Shown here: one piece after another, positions 1 to 8,351 of the stretch
How the letters are laid out: each line of letters opens with the position of its first letter
How positions within the stretch are numbered: the first letter of the stretch is position 1
From: Sporosarcina quadrami
GTDB taxonomy: Bacteria; Bacillota; Bacilli; Bacillales_A; Planococcaceae
Reading direction: 5' to 3'
DNA length: 64,000 nucleotides
NCBI RefSeq assembly: GCF_014836615.1
Contig: NZ_JACSQN010000008.1
Span: forward strand, 62,001 to 126,000
The notes under the pieces: model-generated
What the model was told of the DNA's origin: nothing
Database searches by the model: none
Seen by the model: the letters and a program-made list of their open reading frames with translations, nothing else
Position numbers and translations under genes: made by a program

Positions 1-1
1 C

Positions 2-1600
2 AAGAAGGCAGGAACGTACGGCAATTTCAAACCCGTACGCCATGAACAGAATTTCGTAGAAGTGCCCGTTTCAAAAACGGATAAAACCTATTTACGATCG
101 AATGCTTACTTGCAGTTAACGAACGAAAAAACGAAAAAGCATTCGCATTCAACGGATACCGTATATACGTATAGTATTGCAGGTATGTCGCCTGCAGTTG
201 TGAATGTGACGAAAAGACAACTTGAAAATGGCGATTATTTCATTTTCACAGAACTAAGAAATCCACAACGCCTGCCTATTACAGTTGACCTTATACAGTC
301 TGAAAGTAATGTAGCAAAAGGAATAGTGCGCACATACGACCGTTATCCCATTAAGAAAAATGCAGATGGGACATTCGGTTTCGATATGACGACGTATCCG
401 ACGGGGGTTTTTGAAAAGACCTTAGCTGAAGGGAATAAAGCGCAGAAAATGATCGGCAAGTCATTCCGTTCAAAAGAGCTATCACTGAAGTATAAGAATG
501 GCGAAAGCAGTCATACGCGCGAATTGATGGATGAAAGTGAAGCGTTCAGTGGCATTTTGCTTGGCGATACAGTGCTTTCTGTTTATACACTACAATCGCA
601 AGGGTATGATGTTGTCGACCATTGGCTGCTACTTTCCGATCAACAGCTATTCTCTTCGAATCAACAGATGGACGACTGGATGCATGAATCCGCCATCTAT
701 TATAAAAAGCGTAACAAATGGTATACAGCAAACGGCCCTTACAATAAAATGGCGACAACAATTGAGCCGATGCCTGCTTCAGGACGAGGATACGGACGGA
801 ATCTTCTGCTCGTGAAGGAAGACCGTGTCATGGGGAAATATAATGAAACACAAGAACGATATTACGAAAGTCTGCTCTATAATTCATTTGCCAATCTGGA
901 TATTTTCAAAGGGGACAAGACGTATTGGGAAACTGAAGTGACGAGCACCTATTTAAAAAATCTGTTCGGCATAACAGCGCCATTTGTCGATACACGTTTC
1001 AACGAACAGATTGCGTTATTTCTCTATAATGGCGGCAAAGCATTTGGTCATAGCGACTACAATCGAGGGCTGATCAATTATGCCGATCTACTCGTTTCAC
1101 AAAAGAGCAAAGGGAATATTATTAAAGTGGATGCAAATTCTTACTACATTCAGGATTATTTCCCTTCAAAGCAAAACGTCAAAACGCATACATCAATGAA
1201 TCACTTGCTCGGGGGCATGAACATTCTTCTACTCGCATACAAGGAAACGGGTAAACCGATATATTTGGAGACAGCTACGAGTCTACAATCAGCGATTGAA
1301 AAAGACGTCACAAAATGGATTCGTCCAAATGGTGACATCTGGTACAAAATGTCGCCGAATCGAACGCTAGTCGGCGAAGATTATGTCCACTTGACATTAG
1401 AGGATTTGATACATTCTTACGAAATGTGGATGGATGTCGACCCATCCAAAACTGCTGTATTTGAGCGGATGATTCGTTCAAAGGCAGGTTATATGAATAA
1501 AAACAATAAAGGCTACACAACGAAAATCAAAAACGGTTTGGAACGAATTGGTATGCCACAGTTGTTGCCTGCGGGTCTTGAACATACTGATGCACTATAA
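2..1600 (+). CDS. Uncharacterised protein, 5' end cut by window
   Basis: The reading frame is open from base 2, so the gene starts outside the window; the GTG at 62 is only the first possible start inside it. The visible part is about 530 residues with no obvious membrane segments. An N-terminal beta-rich half is followed by a helical C-terminal half (roughly residues 290-500 from the GTG) rich in paired aromatic helices, reminiscent of alpha/alpha-barrel sugar enzymes such as glucuronyl C5-epimerases. That resemblance is an impression, not a motif match. No catalytic residues can be named. It ends at a strong bidirectional terminator, so it is the last gene of its transcript. Confidence 0.6.
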   Translation, partial: KKAGTYGNFKPVRHEQNFVEVPVSKTDKTYLRSNAYLQLTNEKTKKHSHSTDTVYTYSIAGMSPAVVNVTKRQLENGDYFIFTELRNPQRLPITVDLIQSESNVAKGIVRTYDRYPIKKNADGTFGFDMTTYPTGVFEKTLAEGNKAQKMIGKSFRSKELSLKYKNGESSHTRELMDESEAFSGILLGDTVLSVYTLQSQGYDVVDHWLLLSDQQLFSSNQQMDDWMHESAIYYKKRNKWYTANGPYNKMATTIEPMPASGRGYGRNLLLVKEDRVMGKYNETQERYYESLLYNSFANLDIFKGDKTYWETEVTSTYLKNLFGITAPFVDTRFNEQIALFLYNGGKAFGHSDYNRGLINYADLLVSQKSKGNIIKVDANSYYIQDYFPSKQNVKTHTSMNHLLGGMNILLLAYKETGKPIYLETATSLQSAIEKDVTKWIRPNGDIWYKMSPNRTLVGEDYVHLTLEDLIHSYEMWMDVDPSKTAVFERMIRSKAGYMNKNNKGYTTKIKNGLERIGMPQLLPAGLEHTDAL

Positions 1601-1647
1601 AAAGAGGCTTGGACGAAACCAAATAGGTTAGTCCAAGCCTCTTTTTT
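1601..1647. terminator. Bidirectional intrinsic terminator
   Basis: A perfect 14-bp stem (AAAGAGGCTTGGAC and its complement) encloses a 16-nt loop and is flanked by A-run and T-run. It sits between two convergent genes and can stop both. It begins directly after the stop codon of the upstream gene. Confidence 0.9.
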
Positions 1648-2566
1648 AAATCCACCATGTTTCCCCAATAAGCAATTTCTTCAACCGCGATTCATCCAAT
1701 CCTAATCGCTTCCACTCTGCGTCCAGTCTTGCAATCGCTTCCGGTCCTGTATCATCCGCCAGATGATACGTGCCATAGTGCATAGGAATGAATGTCTTTC
1801 CTTTCAATTCCAAAAAGGCTTTTACTGCATCTTCGGGATTAATATGTGTCGCTTTCATAAACCATTCCGGCTCATAAGCACCAATCGGCATGAGCACAGT
1901 ATCGATATCGAATCTTTCTGCTAAATCGCTAAATCCGGGAAAATCAGCCGTATCCCCAGCAAAGTAAATGGAGCTATCCTCGTTCTCGATTACCCACCCA
2001 CCCCAATGAGATGTATTCGTATCCGTCAATGTCCTTTTTGTCCAATGTTGAGCCGGGACGAAAGTGAACGTCATTCCACTATGTTGTATGGAGTCGTACC
2101 AATTAAATTCCAATACTTTCATAAGTCCGCGTGTCGTAAAGGTGCGCGCCAATCCAGCAGGTACATAATAGGTAGGATTGCCTTTCAACTGCTTAATGGA
2201 TTTGAAATTCAAATGATCATAATGACTGTGAGAAATCAGTACAGCGTGGATTTCAGGTAAGTCATCTATTTCGAGTCCCGGAGCCGTTAGTCGTTTCCCG
2301 AATCCCATCCGCTCCGCCCAGACAGGATCAGTAATAATATTCAAACCATTCATCTGAATTAAAAAAGTGGAGTGGCCGATCCAAGTGATTGAAGTAGTAG
2401 AGCGGTTTTGCTTAATTTTTTTAATGTCTTTATAGGGAGCTTGTGCAATTGTATGCTCTAAATCTTTGTTTTTTGCCCGTCGTTCTTTCTGCCACTGAAA
2501 CAACTCAGTAAGCGTACTGGACGTATTTGCACAATCTATATTCGTATATCGTTTTTTCTGAGCCAT
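1646..2566 (-). CDS. MBL-fold metallo-hydrolase (UlaG/NAPE-PLD-like)
   Basis: A 306-residue metallo-beta-lactamase-fold enzyme. The metal-binding signature HSHYDH lies at residues 113-118, with further ligands in YFAGDTADF (about 205) and MHYGTY (about 265). The strand before the motif (GHSTFLIQMNGLNIITDP) matches the family of lipid or phosphodiester hydrolases that includes NAPE-PLD and UlaG-like proteins. About 50 N-terminal residues precede the domain, as in NAPE-PLD-type members. An AGAGGG ribosome site precedes the ATG. Cytosolic; substrate cannot be inferred. It is a single gene, convergent with its downstream neighbour. Confidence 0.85.
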   Translation of the reverse strand: MAQKKRYTNIDCANTSSTLTELFQWQKERRAKNKDLEHTIAQAPYKDIKKIKQNRSTTSITWIGHSTFLIQMNGLNIITDPVWAERMGFGKRLTAPGLEIDDLPEIHAVLISHSHYDHLNFKSIKQLKGNPTYYVPAGLARTFTTRGLMKVLEFNWYDSIQHSGMTFTFVPAQHWTKRTLTDTNTSHWGGWVIENEDSSIYFAGDTADFPGFSDLAERFDIDTVLMPIGAYEPEWFMKATHINPEDAVKAFLELKGKTFIPMHYGTYHLADDTGPEAIARLDAEWKRLGLDESRLKKLLIGETWWI

Positions 2567-2634
2567 ACTATCCCTCTTTCACATACGATGATTCATAAAA
2601 AATATATTATCCTATAACTTTTTAACATTTGCGA

Positions 2635-2648
2635 GTGTGGATCCACAC
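2635..2648. promoter_or_regulatory. Perfect 14-bp palindrome in divergent intergenic region
   Basis: GTGTGGATCCACAC is a perfect palindrome midway between the divergent MBL-hydrolase and CBS-protein genes. It could be an operator for either promoter. No regulator gene is adjacent, and I could not place convincing -35/-10 boxes around it. Confidence 0.35.
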
Positions 2649-2804
2649 CGAAAGTTTGACATAGTTGAATTATAATTCCCTTTACACAGTTCATCTAAAC
2701 GGGAAGAAACAATACATTTTCGTAGTTGTTCAAGTCATCACTTAGTTTTCGAATGCACACCATCAATGAATTGTGGGTATACTTTCAAAAAGGAGCTGAA
2801 ACCC

Positions 2805-3509
2805 ATGTCAGTTAAAAATTCAGAGAGGTTTGTTGTCGCATATAACCGGATTGAAAAATTGCTTGCAGGAAAAGTTGATGAAAGTGGGTATATGCCATTT
2901 TACCGTTTAATTGATAAAGCGAAAATCAAAAATTCGGTAGTCCGCAATTATGAAGAGGATTTACGTGAGTATGGAGATTTGCGGAATGCAATTGTTCATC
3001 ATCGGACAGGCATTGACTACGTTATTGCCGAACCTCATGATGATACAGTAGAACGTATCGAAGAAATCGAACGTAAACTGAGCAATCCACTTACTGTCGG
3101 AGCACTCTTCGGAGGTAAAGTGCATACACTCCAATCCACAGAACGATTGACCGCAGCATTAAAATTAATGACTGATAATAAATTCAGTCAAGTGCCGATC
3201 TATGAAAATGGGAAATTTAAAGGACTTATAACGGCTGTAGGTATTACATATTGGTTAGCAGGCCAATCGACAGAGAATTCTATTCCCCGGGAAATACCGA
3301 CTCTTTCTGCGGTATATGACTATGAAAAACGCAAGGAATCATTTGAGTTTGTCGAAAAGGATCTATCTGTGTATGAAGCGGAAAACTATTTTAAACGAGC
3401 AATTACGAGAGGTACTCGCCTTGAAGCATTGCTTATTACGAAAAATGCCGATCATAATGAAGATTTGATTGGTATTATTACACCTTTTGACTTGTTGAAA
3501 ATCAAGTGA
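2805..3509 (+). CDS. CBS-domain protein with HEPN-like N-terminus
   Basis: A 234-residue protein. I chose the ATG at 2805 because AAAGGAG lies 10 bases upstream; an earlier ATG at 2766 has no such site. Residues 1-90 are helical and contain LRNAIVHHR, an R-x4-H pattern (Arg60, His65) as seen in HEPN domains. From about residue 95 follows a pair of CBS motifs (first around VGALFGGKVHTLQ...FSQVPIY, second ending in LIGIITPFDLL), which normally bind adenine nucleotides. The likely role is nucleotide-sensing control of the N-terminal domain, but this is inference. No operon partner; it stands alone. Confidence 0.75.
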   Translation: MSVKNSERFVVAYNRIEKLLAGKVDESGYMPFYRLIDKAKIKNSVVRNYEEDLREYGDLRNAIVHHRTGIDYVIAEPHDDTVERIEEIERKLSNPLTVGALFGGKVHTLQSTERLTAALKLMTDNKFSQVPIYENGKFKGLITAVGITYWLAGQSTENSIPREIPTLSAVYDYEKRKESFEFVEKDLSVYEAENYFKRAITRGTRLEALLITKNADHNEDLIGIITPFDLLKIK

Positions 3510-3620
3510 CAGAGTTTTACTCAGCCTAATCGGAACCTGTAAACGATGTGGTACATGTTATCTACATAGAAGAACATGTACATACTAGGTTTGAAAATAA
3601 ATATAAGGAATGAATATTTC

Positions 3621-4145
3621 ATGAAAAAAGCTGTTTTCCTAGATCGGGATGGCGTCATTAATGAAGTACTCACCGACCGAGTAAAGTTTGTTAATCGTCC
3701 CGATCAGCTGTACTTTTTACCTGGTGTGCCGGAAGCGATTCGCCAATTGAACAAAGTATTCGATTATGTGTTTGTTGTCACCAATCAAGGAGGCGTCGGT
3801 TTAGGTTTTATGAAGGAAACTCAGTTGCACGCGATTCATGCCCATATGATAGATGAGCTTCAGAAAGTGGATGCCATAATTGAAGAAGTTGCCTATTGCC
3901 CACACAAACCAAAAGCGGGCTGTGCATGCAGGAAGCCGAAGGGCAAGTTGATAGAAGACTTGGCTGAAAAATATGATGTAGAACTTTCCTCTTCGTACAT
4001 GGTCGGGGATACCGACACAGATATCATCGCAGGGAAAAAGGCGGGAACAAAAACAGTGTTCATTGGGGAAAGCGATCCGCTAGCAGATGCTGCTTTTCCT
4101 GATCTCCTGAGCGCGTCAAAATGGATCATCCAGCATATTGAATGA
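3621..4145 (+). CDS. gmhB: HAD-IIIA phosphatase, GmhB type
   Basis: A 174-residue HAD-family phosphatase resembling D-glycero-D-manno-heptose-1,7-bisphosphate 7-phosphatase. It shows the nucleophile/acid pair DRDG (Asp8, Asp10), motif II TNQGG, and GDTDTD (about 129-134). The hallmark zinc-binding loop CPHKPKAGCACRKPKG supplies Cys93, His95, Cys101 and Cys103. The start at 3621 follows AAGGAATGA; an upstream in-frame ATG at 3576 lacks a site. No heptose-pathway partners lie nearby, so the real substrate may be another sugar or histidinol-type phosphate. Cytosolic single gene. Confidence 0.85.
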   Translation: MKKAVFLDRDGVINEVLTDRVKFVNRPDQLYFLPGVPEAIRQLNKVFDYVFVVTNQGGVGLGFMKETQLHAIHAHMIDELQKVDAIIEEVAYCPHKPKAGCACRKPKGKLIEDLAEKYDVELSSSYMVGDTDTDIIAGKKAGTKTVFIGESDPLADAAFPDLLSASKWIIQHIE

Positions 4146-4249
4146 GTTTCTTGCTTTATGCTATTTTCATTATCCATAAACCATTGGACGTAACATATTT
4201 CAGTTCTCTGTTGTAAATCTGTTGAAAATGGAACAAACTATACGGAACA

Positions 4250-4285
4250 AGAGCGAAGTTCTGAACAACAGAACCTCGCTCTTTT
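4250..4285. terminator. Intrinsic terminator between convergent genes
   Basis: A near-perfect stem (GAGCGAaGTTCT / AGAACcTCGCTC) with a 7-nt loop is followed by TTTT on the plus strand. It overlaps the 3' end of the EamA transporter gene and probably serves both gmhB and the transporter. Confidence 0.75.
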
Positions 4286-5166
4286 CACGTTTTACGCATG
4301 GATTCTACACTGAAGACATTATCATCTTTGTTCTTCTTGAACATATAGAACGAGGCACCGAAAATAATGAGATAGCCGATGATGCTGTAAATATCGGGTG
4401 CTTGCCCAAGGAATGTTAATCCGAGCAGTGCTGTAAACACGACGGTGAAGTAGTTGAACACCGAAATCTCTTTTGCAGGTGCAAACTTATATGCAAGCGT
4501 GATTCCGAACTGGCCAATTGTCGCGAATACACCACCGAGCAGTAAGTAAATCGTCTGCTGCATCGTCATCGGCTCATACCCATATATAACAAACGGCAAC
4601 AACACGACTGTCGTGAACCCTGAGAAATAGAAGACAATCGTATAAAATTTTTCCCGGTTGCCGAGTGCGCGCAAGGCGGTATACGCAGCACCTGCAAAAA
4701 TGGCTGAAAGTATGCCGGCTGCATAAGGAACAACATCGAGTGAAAATGACGGTTTAATAATGAACAGCGTACCGAGGAAAGCGACGATAATACTAATCAC
4801 CTGGAACCGTTTCACATGTTCTTTCAAGAAAATCGCTGCAAAGACAATGGTGAAAAAGGGACTCATTTTATTCAACATATCTGCATCCGCAATAACGAGG
4901 TGGTCGATTGCGTAAAATAATAAGATGATACCGATCATGCCAAGTACCGAGCGCAACAGTAACAGTGGTTGGTTTTCACGTTTGCCGAATAAGCGCTCTT
5001 TGAAGTAAATGACAAAGAAGAATGAAATGACCATCGATACGCCATTTCTGAAGATGGTTTTCTGCAACGTTGGCACGTCACCCGAAAGTTTAACGAACAA
5101 CGTCATGAGCGAAAAACCGAAAGCTGATGCCAATAAATATAAAATGCCTTTAGTACGATTCGTCAT
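4285..5166 (-). CDS. EamA/DMT-family transporter
   Basis: A 293-residue integral membrane protein of the drug/metabolite transporter superfamily. About ten hydrophobic helices are arranged as two EamA repeats (roughly residues 5-135 and 145-280), the usual length for the family. Members export amino acids, metabolites or drugs; nothing here identifies the substrate. GGAGG lies eight bases before the ATG. Monocistronic, convergent with gmhB. Confidence 0.85.
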   Translation of the reverse strand: MTNRTKGILYLLASAFGFSLMTLFVKLSGDVPTLQKTIFRNGVSMVISFFFVIYFKERLFGKRENQPLLLLRSVLGMIGIILLFYAIDHLVIADADMLNKMSPFFTIVFAAIFLKEHVKRFQVISIIVAFLGTLFIIKPSFSLDVVPYAAGILSAIFAGAAYTALRALGNREKFYTIVFYFSGFTTVVLLPFVIYGYEPMTMQQTIYLLLGGVFATIGQFGITLAYKFAPAKEISVFNYFTVVFTALLGLTFLGQAPDIYSIIGYLIIFGASFYMFKKNKDDNVFSVESMRKT

Positions 5167-5233
5167 AATAGCCTCCGGTCTTTTATGTATCCGGTATGTA
5201 TGTTAACACAATCCGCATTTGAGTACACGAAGT

Positions 5234-6184
5234 CTATTCTTTCATTACACTATCCAAAAACGTTTGTAAGCGTCGTTCAAATTCCATCGTTACATTATCA
5301 TAAGCTTTCACATGTCCAGCATCTGGAACAATCCATAAATCTTTGTCGCCATTTGCGGCACCATAAATTTGTTGTGCCATCTCAGTTGGTACAAGATCAT
5401 CAGCATCTCCATGAATGATAAAGACAGGACGTGTGTTTTTCTTCACTTGATTAACGACAGAAGCTTCACCGAATGTATAACCTGCACGCAGTTTAGTAAC
5501 AAAGCTAGTCACTTCCAACAATGGAAAAGCAGGTAGATTATAAATATGCTTCAGTTGGTGCGCAAGTTCTTCTTTGACACTGCTATAAGAACTGTCCGCA
5601 ACAATCCCTCTCACTTCAACAGGAAGTTCTTCTCCACTTGCCATTAAAACGGTGGCAGCACCCATTGAATTTCCGTGTAAAATGATCTGTTCATCTCCGT
5701 GCGCAGTGAGAAAATCCACCCATTGTAAAATATCCATTCTATCATGCCAGCCGAAGCCGATATAGTCTCCTTCACTGTCACCATGTCCACGTGCATCAGG
5801 CAAGAGAACATCAAACCCTTGATCATAATAGAATTTTGCAAGCTTCCCCATGTCACCCCCAGTACTCCGAAATCCGTGGACAAGAACGACACCTTTTTGC
5901 TCGGGAGTAGGTTGGGCTATGAATTGTGAATGGATGCGGATACCTTCATCTGTTTCAACAGAAACAATTTCTGGCTGTTGGTCATCGTACCACTTCTTTG
6001 CTTCCTTCAAGTATACTTGATCCTCTTCGCTGGCAAGCGCATTTAAAGAAACATTTTCTTTATGTAACACAACTTCCGTTCCTCTTTTAACTGCTTGATT
6101 GTAAAAGTAATTTCCTGCAACGAGAAAAGCGACAATTATTAAAGTAATTATAATTCCAAGTGCAATCCCTAGTTTCTTTCTCAA
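5234..6184 (-). CDS. Membrane-anchored alpha/beta hydrolase (YqkD-like)
   Basis: A serine hydrolase of about 316 residues. One hydrophobic segment (residues 5-25) anchors it, followed by an alpha/beta-hydrolase domain with an oxyanion HGF motif (about 103), nucleophile elbow GNSMGA (Ser173), and late Asp (HGDADD) and His (DAGH) residues that complete the triad. This resembles B. subtilis YqkD/BEM46-type hydrolases. I chose a TTG at 6184 because AGGGGTGG precedes it; the first ATG in frame is at 6253. Probably faces outward. It lies downstream of the EAL gene on the same strand but behind a terminator-like hairpin. Confidence 0.8.
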   Translation of the reverse strand: MRKKLGIALGIIITLIIVAFLVAGNYFYNQAVKRGTEVVLHKENVSLNALASEEDQVYLKEAKKWYDDQQPEIVSVETDEGIRIHSQFIAQPTPEQKGVVLVHGFRSTGGDMGKLAKFYYDQGFDVLLPDARGHGDSEGDYIGFGWHDRMDILQWVDFLTAHGDEQIILHGNSMGAATVLMASGEELPVEVRGIVADSSYSSVKEELAHQLKHIYNLPAFPLLEVTSFVTKLRAGYTFGEASVVNQVKKNTRPVFIIHGDADDLVPTEMAQQIYGAANGDKDLWIVPDAGHVKAYDNVTMEFERRLQTFLDSVMKE

Positions 6185-6255
6185 ACCTTCCACCCCTGTC
6201 AAATCGATACATTGTATATTCTGAGTTAAATTCAATCTGCCGTAAATATGCATGA

Positions 6256-6297
6256 GAAAGGACCCGCAAAGGAAGCGGTGCTTCTGCTACGGGTCTT
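6256..6297 (-). terminator. Likely terminator of the EAL gene
   Basis: GACCCG and CGGGTC arms with an inner GGAAGC/GCTTC stem form a hairpin just downstream of the EAL-protein stop codon. The following T-rich stretch (CCTTTC on the minus strand) is short, so termination may be partial. Confidence 0.55.
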
Positions 6298-6313
6298 TGT
6301 CGGTCACGCATTT

Positions 6314-7348
6314 TTACAATACAGCAGAAAGTGCTTCTACTGGTATTTCACTCGGCTTGGCAAACAAGTAACCTTGATATAAATCGTACCCCATCTCAAT
6401 TAGACAGTCCAAGTCTTCCTTTTGTTCAACACCTTCAGCAAGCGCTCGGGCACCAACTTTATGGGCCATGTCCATAACTAATTTAGCGACTTCCCACTTA
6501 GCGGGATCTGTACTTACTCCATCTGTATATTCTCTTGCAAGCTTAACGAAATCAGGCTCCATACGGGACAATAAATCTAAATCATTGAAGCCTGTACCGA
6601 CATCATCCAGCGCATATTTGATGCCGTGAGATCTATAATACTCTAGTATCTTCAGTAAATGTGCCATATTCTCAATCTTGTCAGTTTCCACGACTTCAAA
6701 CACGACCTGTTCAGGTTTTATTCCTAACTTTTTAATAGCGGCGAACGTTGTTGCTAAACAATGCTCAGGCACGTAAATAGCTGTAGGTATAAAGTTAATG
6801 AAGATAAGCTTATCCGCAACAGGTAATGCATTGTTAATGGACTCAAGGCGGCAAAGCCGATCTAGCGCAAAGAGTCTGTTTCGTTTTCTAGCAGCTTCAA
6901 ATAGTAGATAAGGTGAAATGATATTGCTATTATTATCTAACCCTCTGCTTAATAGCTCGTTGCCAAAGATTTCAGCTTGTCCGTTCGTTACGCTCACGAT
7001 AGGTTGGAAGTGGGTAACGATTGCTTTCTTTTTTATCAATTCATCAATCCAACTTGCTTCGCGTTCCGCTTGAAACTCCATAATCGGTTTCATTTTATAT
7101 AATTCTCTTAGAGGATCATGTGGATCGGACTCCACAGCATAAATGGATGAAATATGCAAATGAGCGTTTACATAATCCATCAAGCTGAAGAAAATTGGTT
7201 CATCCGTCCAAAACATCCGGTCGTTCATTTTATGCCATCTCGTTTTGGGAAACTCGCTGAAATAGTGTTCAAGAGGCTCTATTTGCTGGTCATCCGCAAA
7301 ATAGATTGTATAGACTTTCGTGATCGGATCGCATATATCGCACTTCAT
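6314..7348 (-). CDS. EAL-domain cyclic-di-GMP phosphodiesterase
   Basis: A 344-residue protein with an EAL domain over roughly residues 105-340. The signature is NELLSR in place of ExL, and the other catalytic motifs are present: FINF (Asn), FEVVET (Glu), DDVGTGFNDL (Asp-Asp), VKLA (Lys), ALAEGVE (Glu) and QGYLFAKP. It is therefore likely an active c-di-GMP hydrolase. The first 100 residues have no recognisable sensor fold and start with CDIC, a possible metal or redox site. No membrane segment, so cytosolic. AAGGAG precedes the ATG. A diguanylate cyclase partner is not in the window. Confidence 0.88.
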   Translation of the reverse strand: MKCDICDPITKVYTIYFADDQQIEPLEHYFSEFPKTRWHKMNDRMFWTDEPIFFSLMDYVNAHLHISSIYAVESDPHDPLRELYKMKPIMEFQAEREASWIDELIKKKAIVTHFQPIVSVTNGQAEIFGNELLSRGLDNNSNIISPYLLFEAARKRNRLFALDRLCRLESINNALPVADKLIFINFIPTAIYVPEHCLATTFAAIKKLGIKPEQVVFEVVETDKIENMAHLLKILEYYRSHGIKYALDDVGTGFNDLDLLSRMEPDFVKLAREYTDGVSTDPAKWEVAKLVMDMAHKVGARALAEGVEQKEDLDCLIEMGYDLYQGYLFAKPSEIPVEALSAVL

Positions 7349-7555
7349 TTGTTATCTCCTTTTTTATGCTGTTTTAAATTGTAAAAAATTTGTATCTTCT
7401 TTGATTATACATATATAGTTACGCAAGTTCTAATAAAAATCAAAGCAATCTATGAATTTACTAAGGAAGTGGATAGGTGGATTTTTCGCGGGAAATGAGT
7501 TATATCTATATACGTGGGTATTCTAATATAAAACATCAAGATGGAAGGTGAGACC

Positions 7556-7783
7556 ATGAAAAGAATAACATTATTGTTATCATCTATTTTGCTATTATTT
7601 GCATTGACGGCATGTAACGTCAAAGAAAATCGCAATGAAATGGGTGGAGCAAGAAAAGCACCTGCTGAAGTGGAGCAACCGGCTGCTGAAGACGAAGGCG
7701 CAGAAGACGTCGAAGGCGAAGATACTGATGTGGATGATGCGGAGATATCGGAAGATACGGAAACCGATAGTGACTCCAAGTAA
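7556..7783 (+). CDS. Small acidic lipoprotein
   Basis: A 75-residue protein starting at the ATG at 7556 behind GGAAGGTGAG. A basic, hydrophobic signal peptide ends in the lipobox LTAC (Cys about 20), so it should be lipid-anchored on the outer face of the membrane. The mature part is almost entirely Glu, Asp, Ala and Ser with a strongly negative tail and looks disordered. No family recognised. A strong terminator follows, making it monocistronic. Confidence 0.7.
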   Translation: MKRITLLLSSILLLFALTACNVKENRNEMGGARKAPAEVEQPAAEDEGAEDVEGEDTDVDDAEISEDTETDSDSK

Positions 7784-7843
7784 ATCCAGTCAGCATAGTG
7801 GAAAAATGTATGATGGCAAGACTAAAATAGCAATAATTATAGG

Positions 7844-7882
7844 AGAAACCAATCAGAGCTCTATATGATTGGTTTCTTTTTT
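7844..7882 (+). terminator. Intrinsic terminator
   Basis: A 12-bp stem AGAAACCAATCA / TGATTGGTTTCT with a 10-nt loop is followed by TTTTTT. It ends the small lipoprotein transcript. Confidence 0.85.
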
Positions 7883-7964
7883 AATTGCGCATAAAAGAAG
7901 GGATAGCGACATTCGAGATTTTACGGACATATACTGTAAGAGCTTAGCTAAGGAGGAATAGCAA

Positions 7965-8348
7965 ATGGCTTATTGGTATATCCCCTATATTGTCCACGCA
8001 GCTTATCCGCACATTGCGGTACCGTTTGACAGCAGGAGTGTCAGATTGAACGAGACGAGCTCTTTTCCGCCAGTGAACACGACAAGATTTCACAGTTCTG
8101 CAAAACAAACGTTGGATTTAATGAAACAAGTCGAACTACTCACAACAAAAATTGCGAATTCAGCTGATTTTGCCAATGAATTAATGCAAGCAGCACAAGC
8201 TTCTGATCAGAAGAAAGTGGATGAATTAATAACGTCTGCAGGTATCTCCACGACATTTCAGTCAAAATATACACCTGACGGAATTCGTATTCAAGTGCAT
8301 GATAAAGCTGGCATTTGCTGTGAACTCATACTCACTTTACATTGGTAG
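7965..8348 (+). CDS. Conserved hypothetical protein
   Basis: A 127-residue soluble protein with an aromatic N-terminus (MAYWYIPYI), a helical middle and a C-terminal beta part ending in CCELILTLHW with paired cysteines. AAGGAGG sits seven bases before the ATG. I do not recognise a named domain; similar short proteins with YWY-type starts occur in spore-formers, which makes a sporulation role possible. A CATATACT box about 25 bases before the ribosome site resembles sigma-E/sigma-K -10 elements, but no matching -35 is clear. Convergent with the yibE/F pair. Confidence 0.65.
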   Translation: MAYWYIPYIVHAAYPHIAVPFDSRSVRLNETSSFPPVNTTRFHSSAKQTLDLMKQVELLTTKIANSADFANELMQAAQASDQKKVDELITSAGISTTFQSKYTPDGIRIQVHDKAGICCELILTLHW

Positions 8349-8351
8349 GAA

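Noticed and set aside
7499..7521. Sigma-B promoter before the small acidic lipoprotein
   Set aside because: GGGTAT is present at 7516-7521, but the best upstream box (GTTATA) is a poor match with an 11-base spacer.
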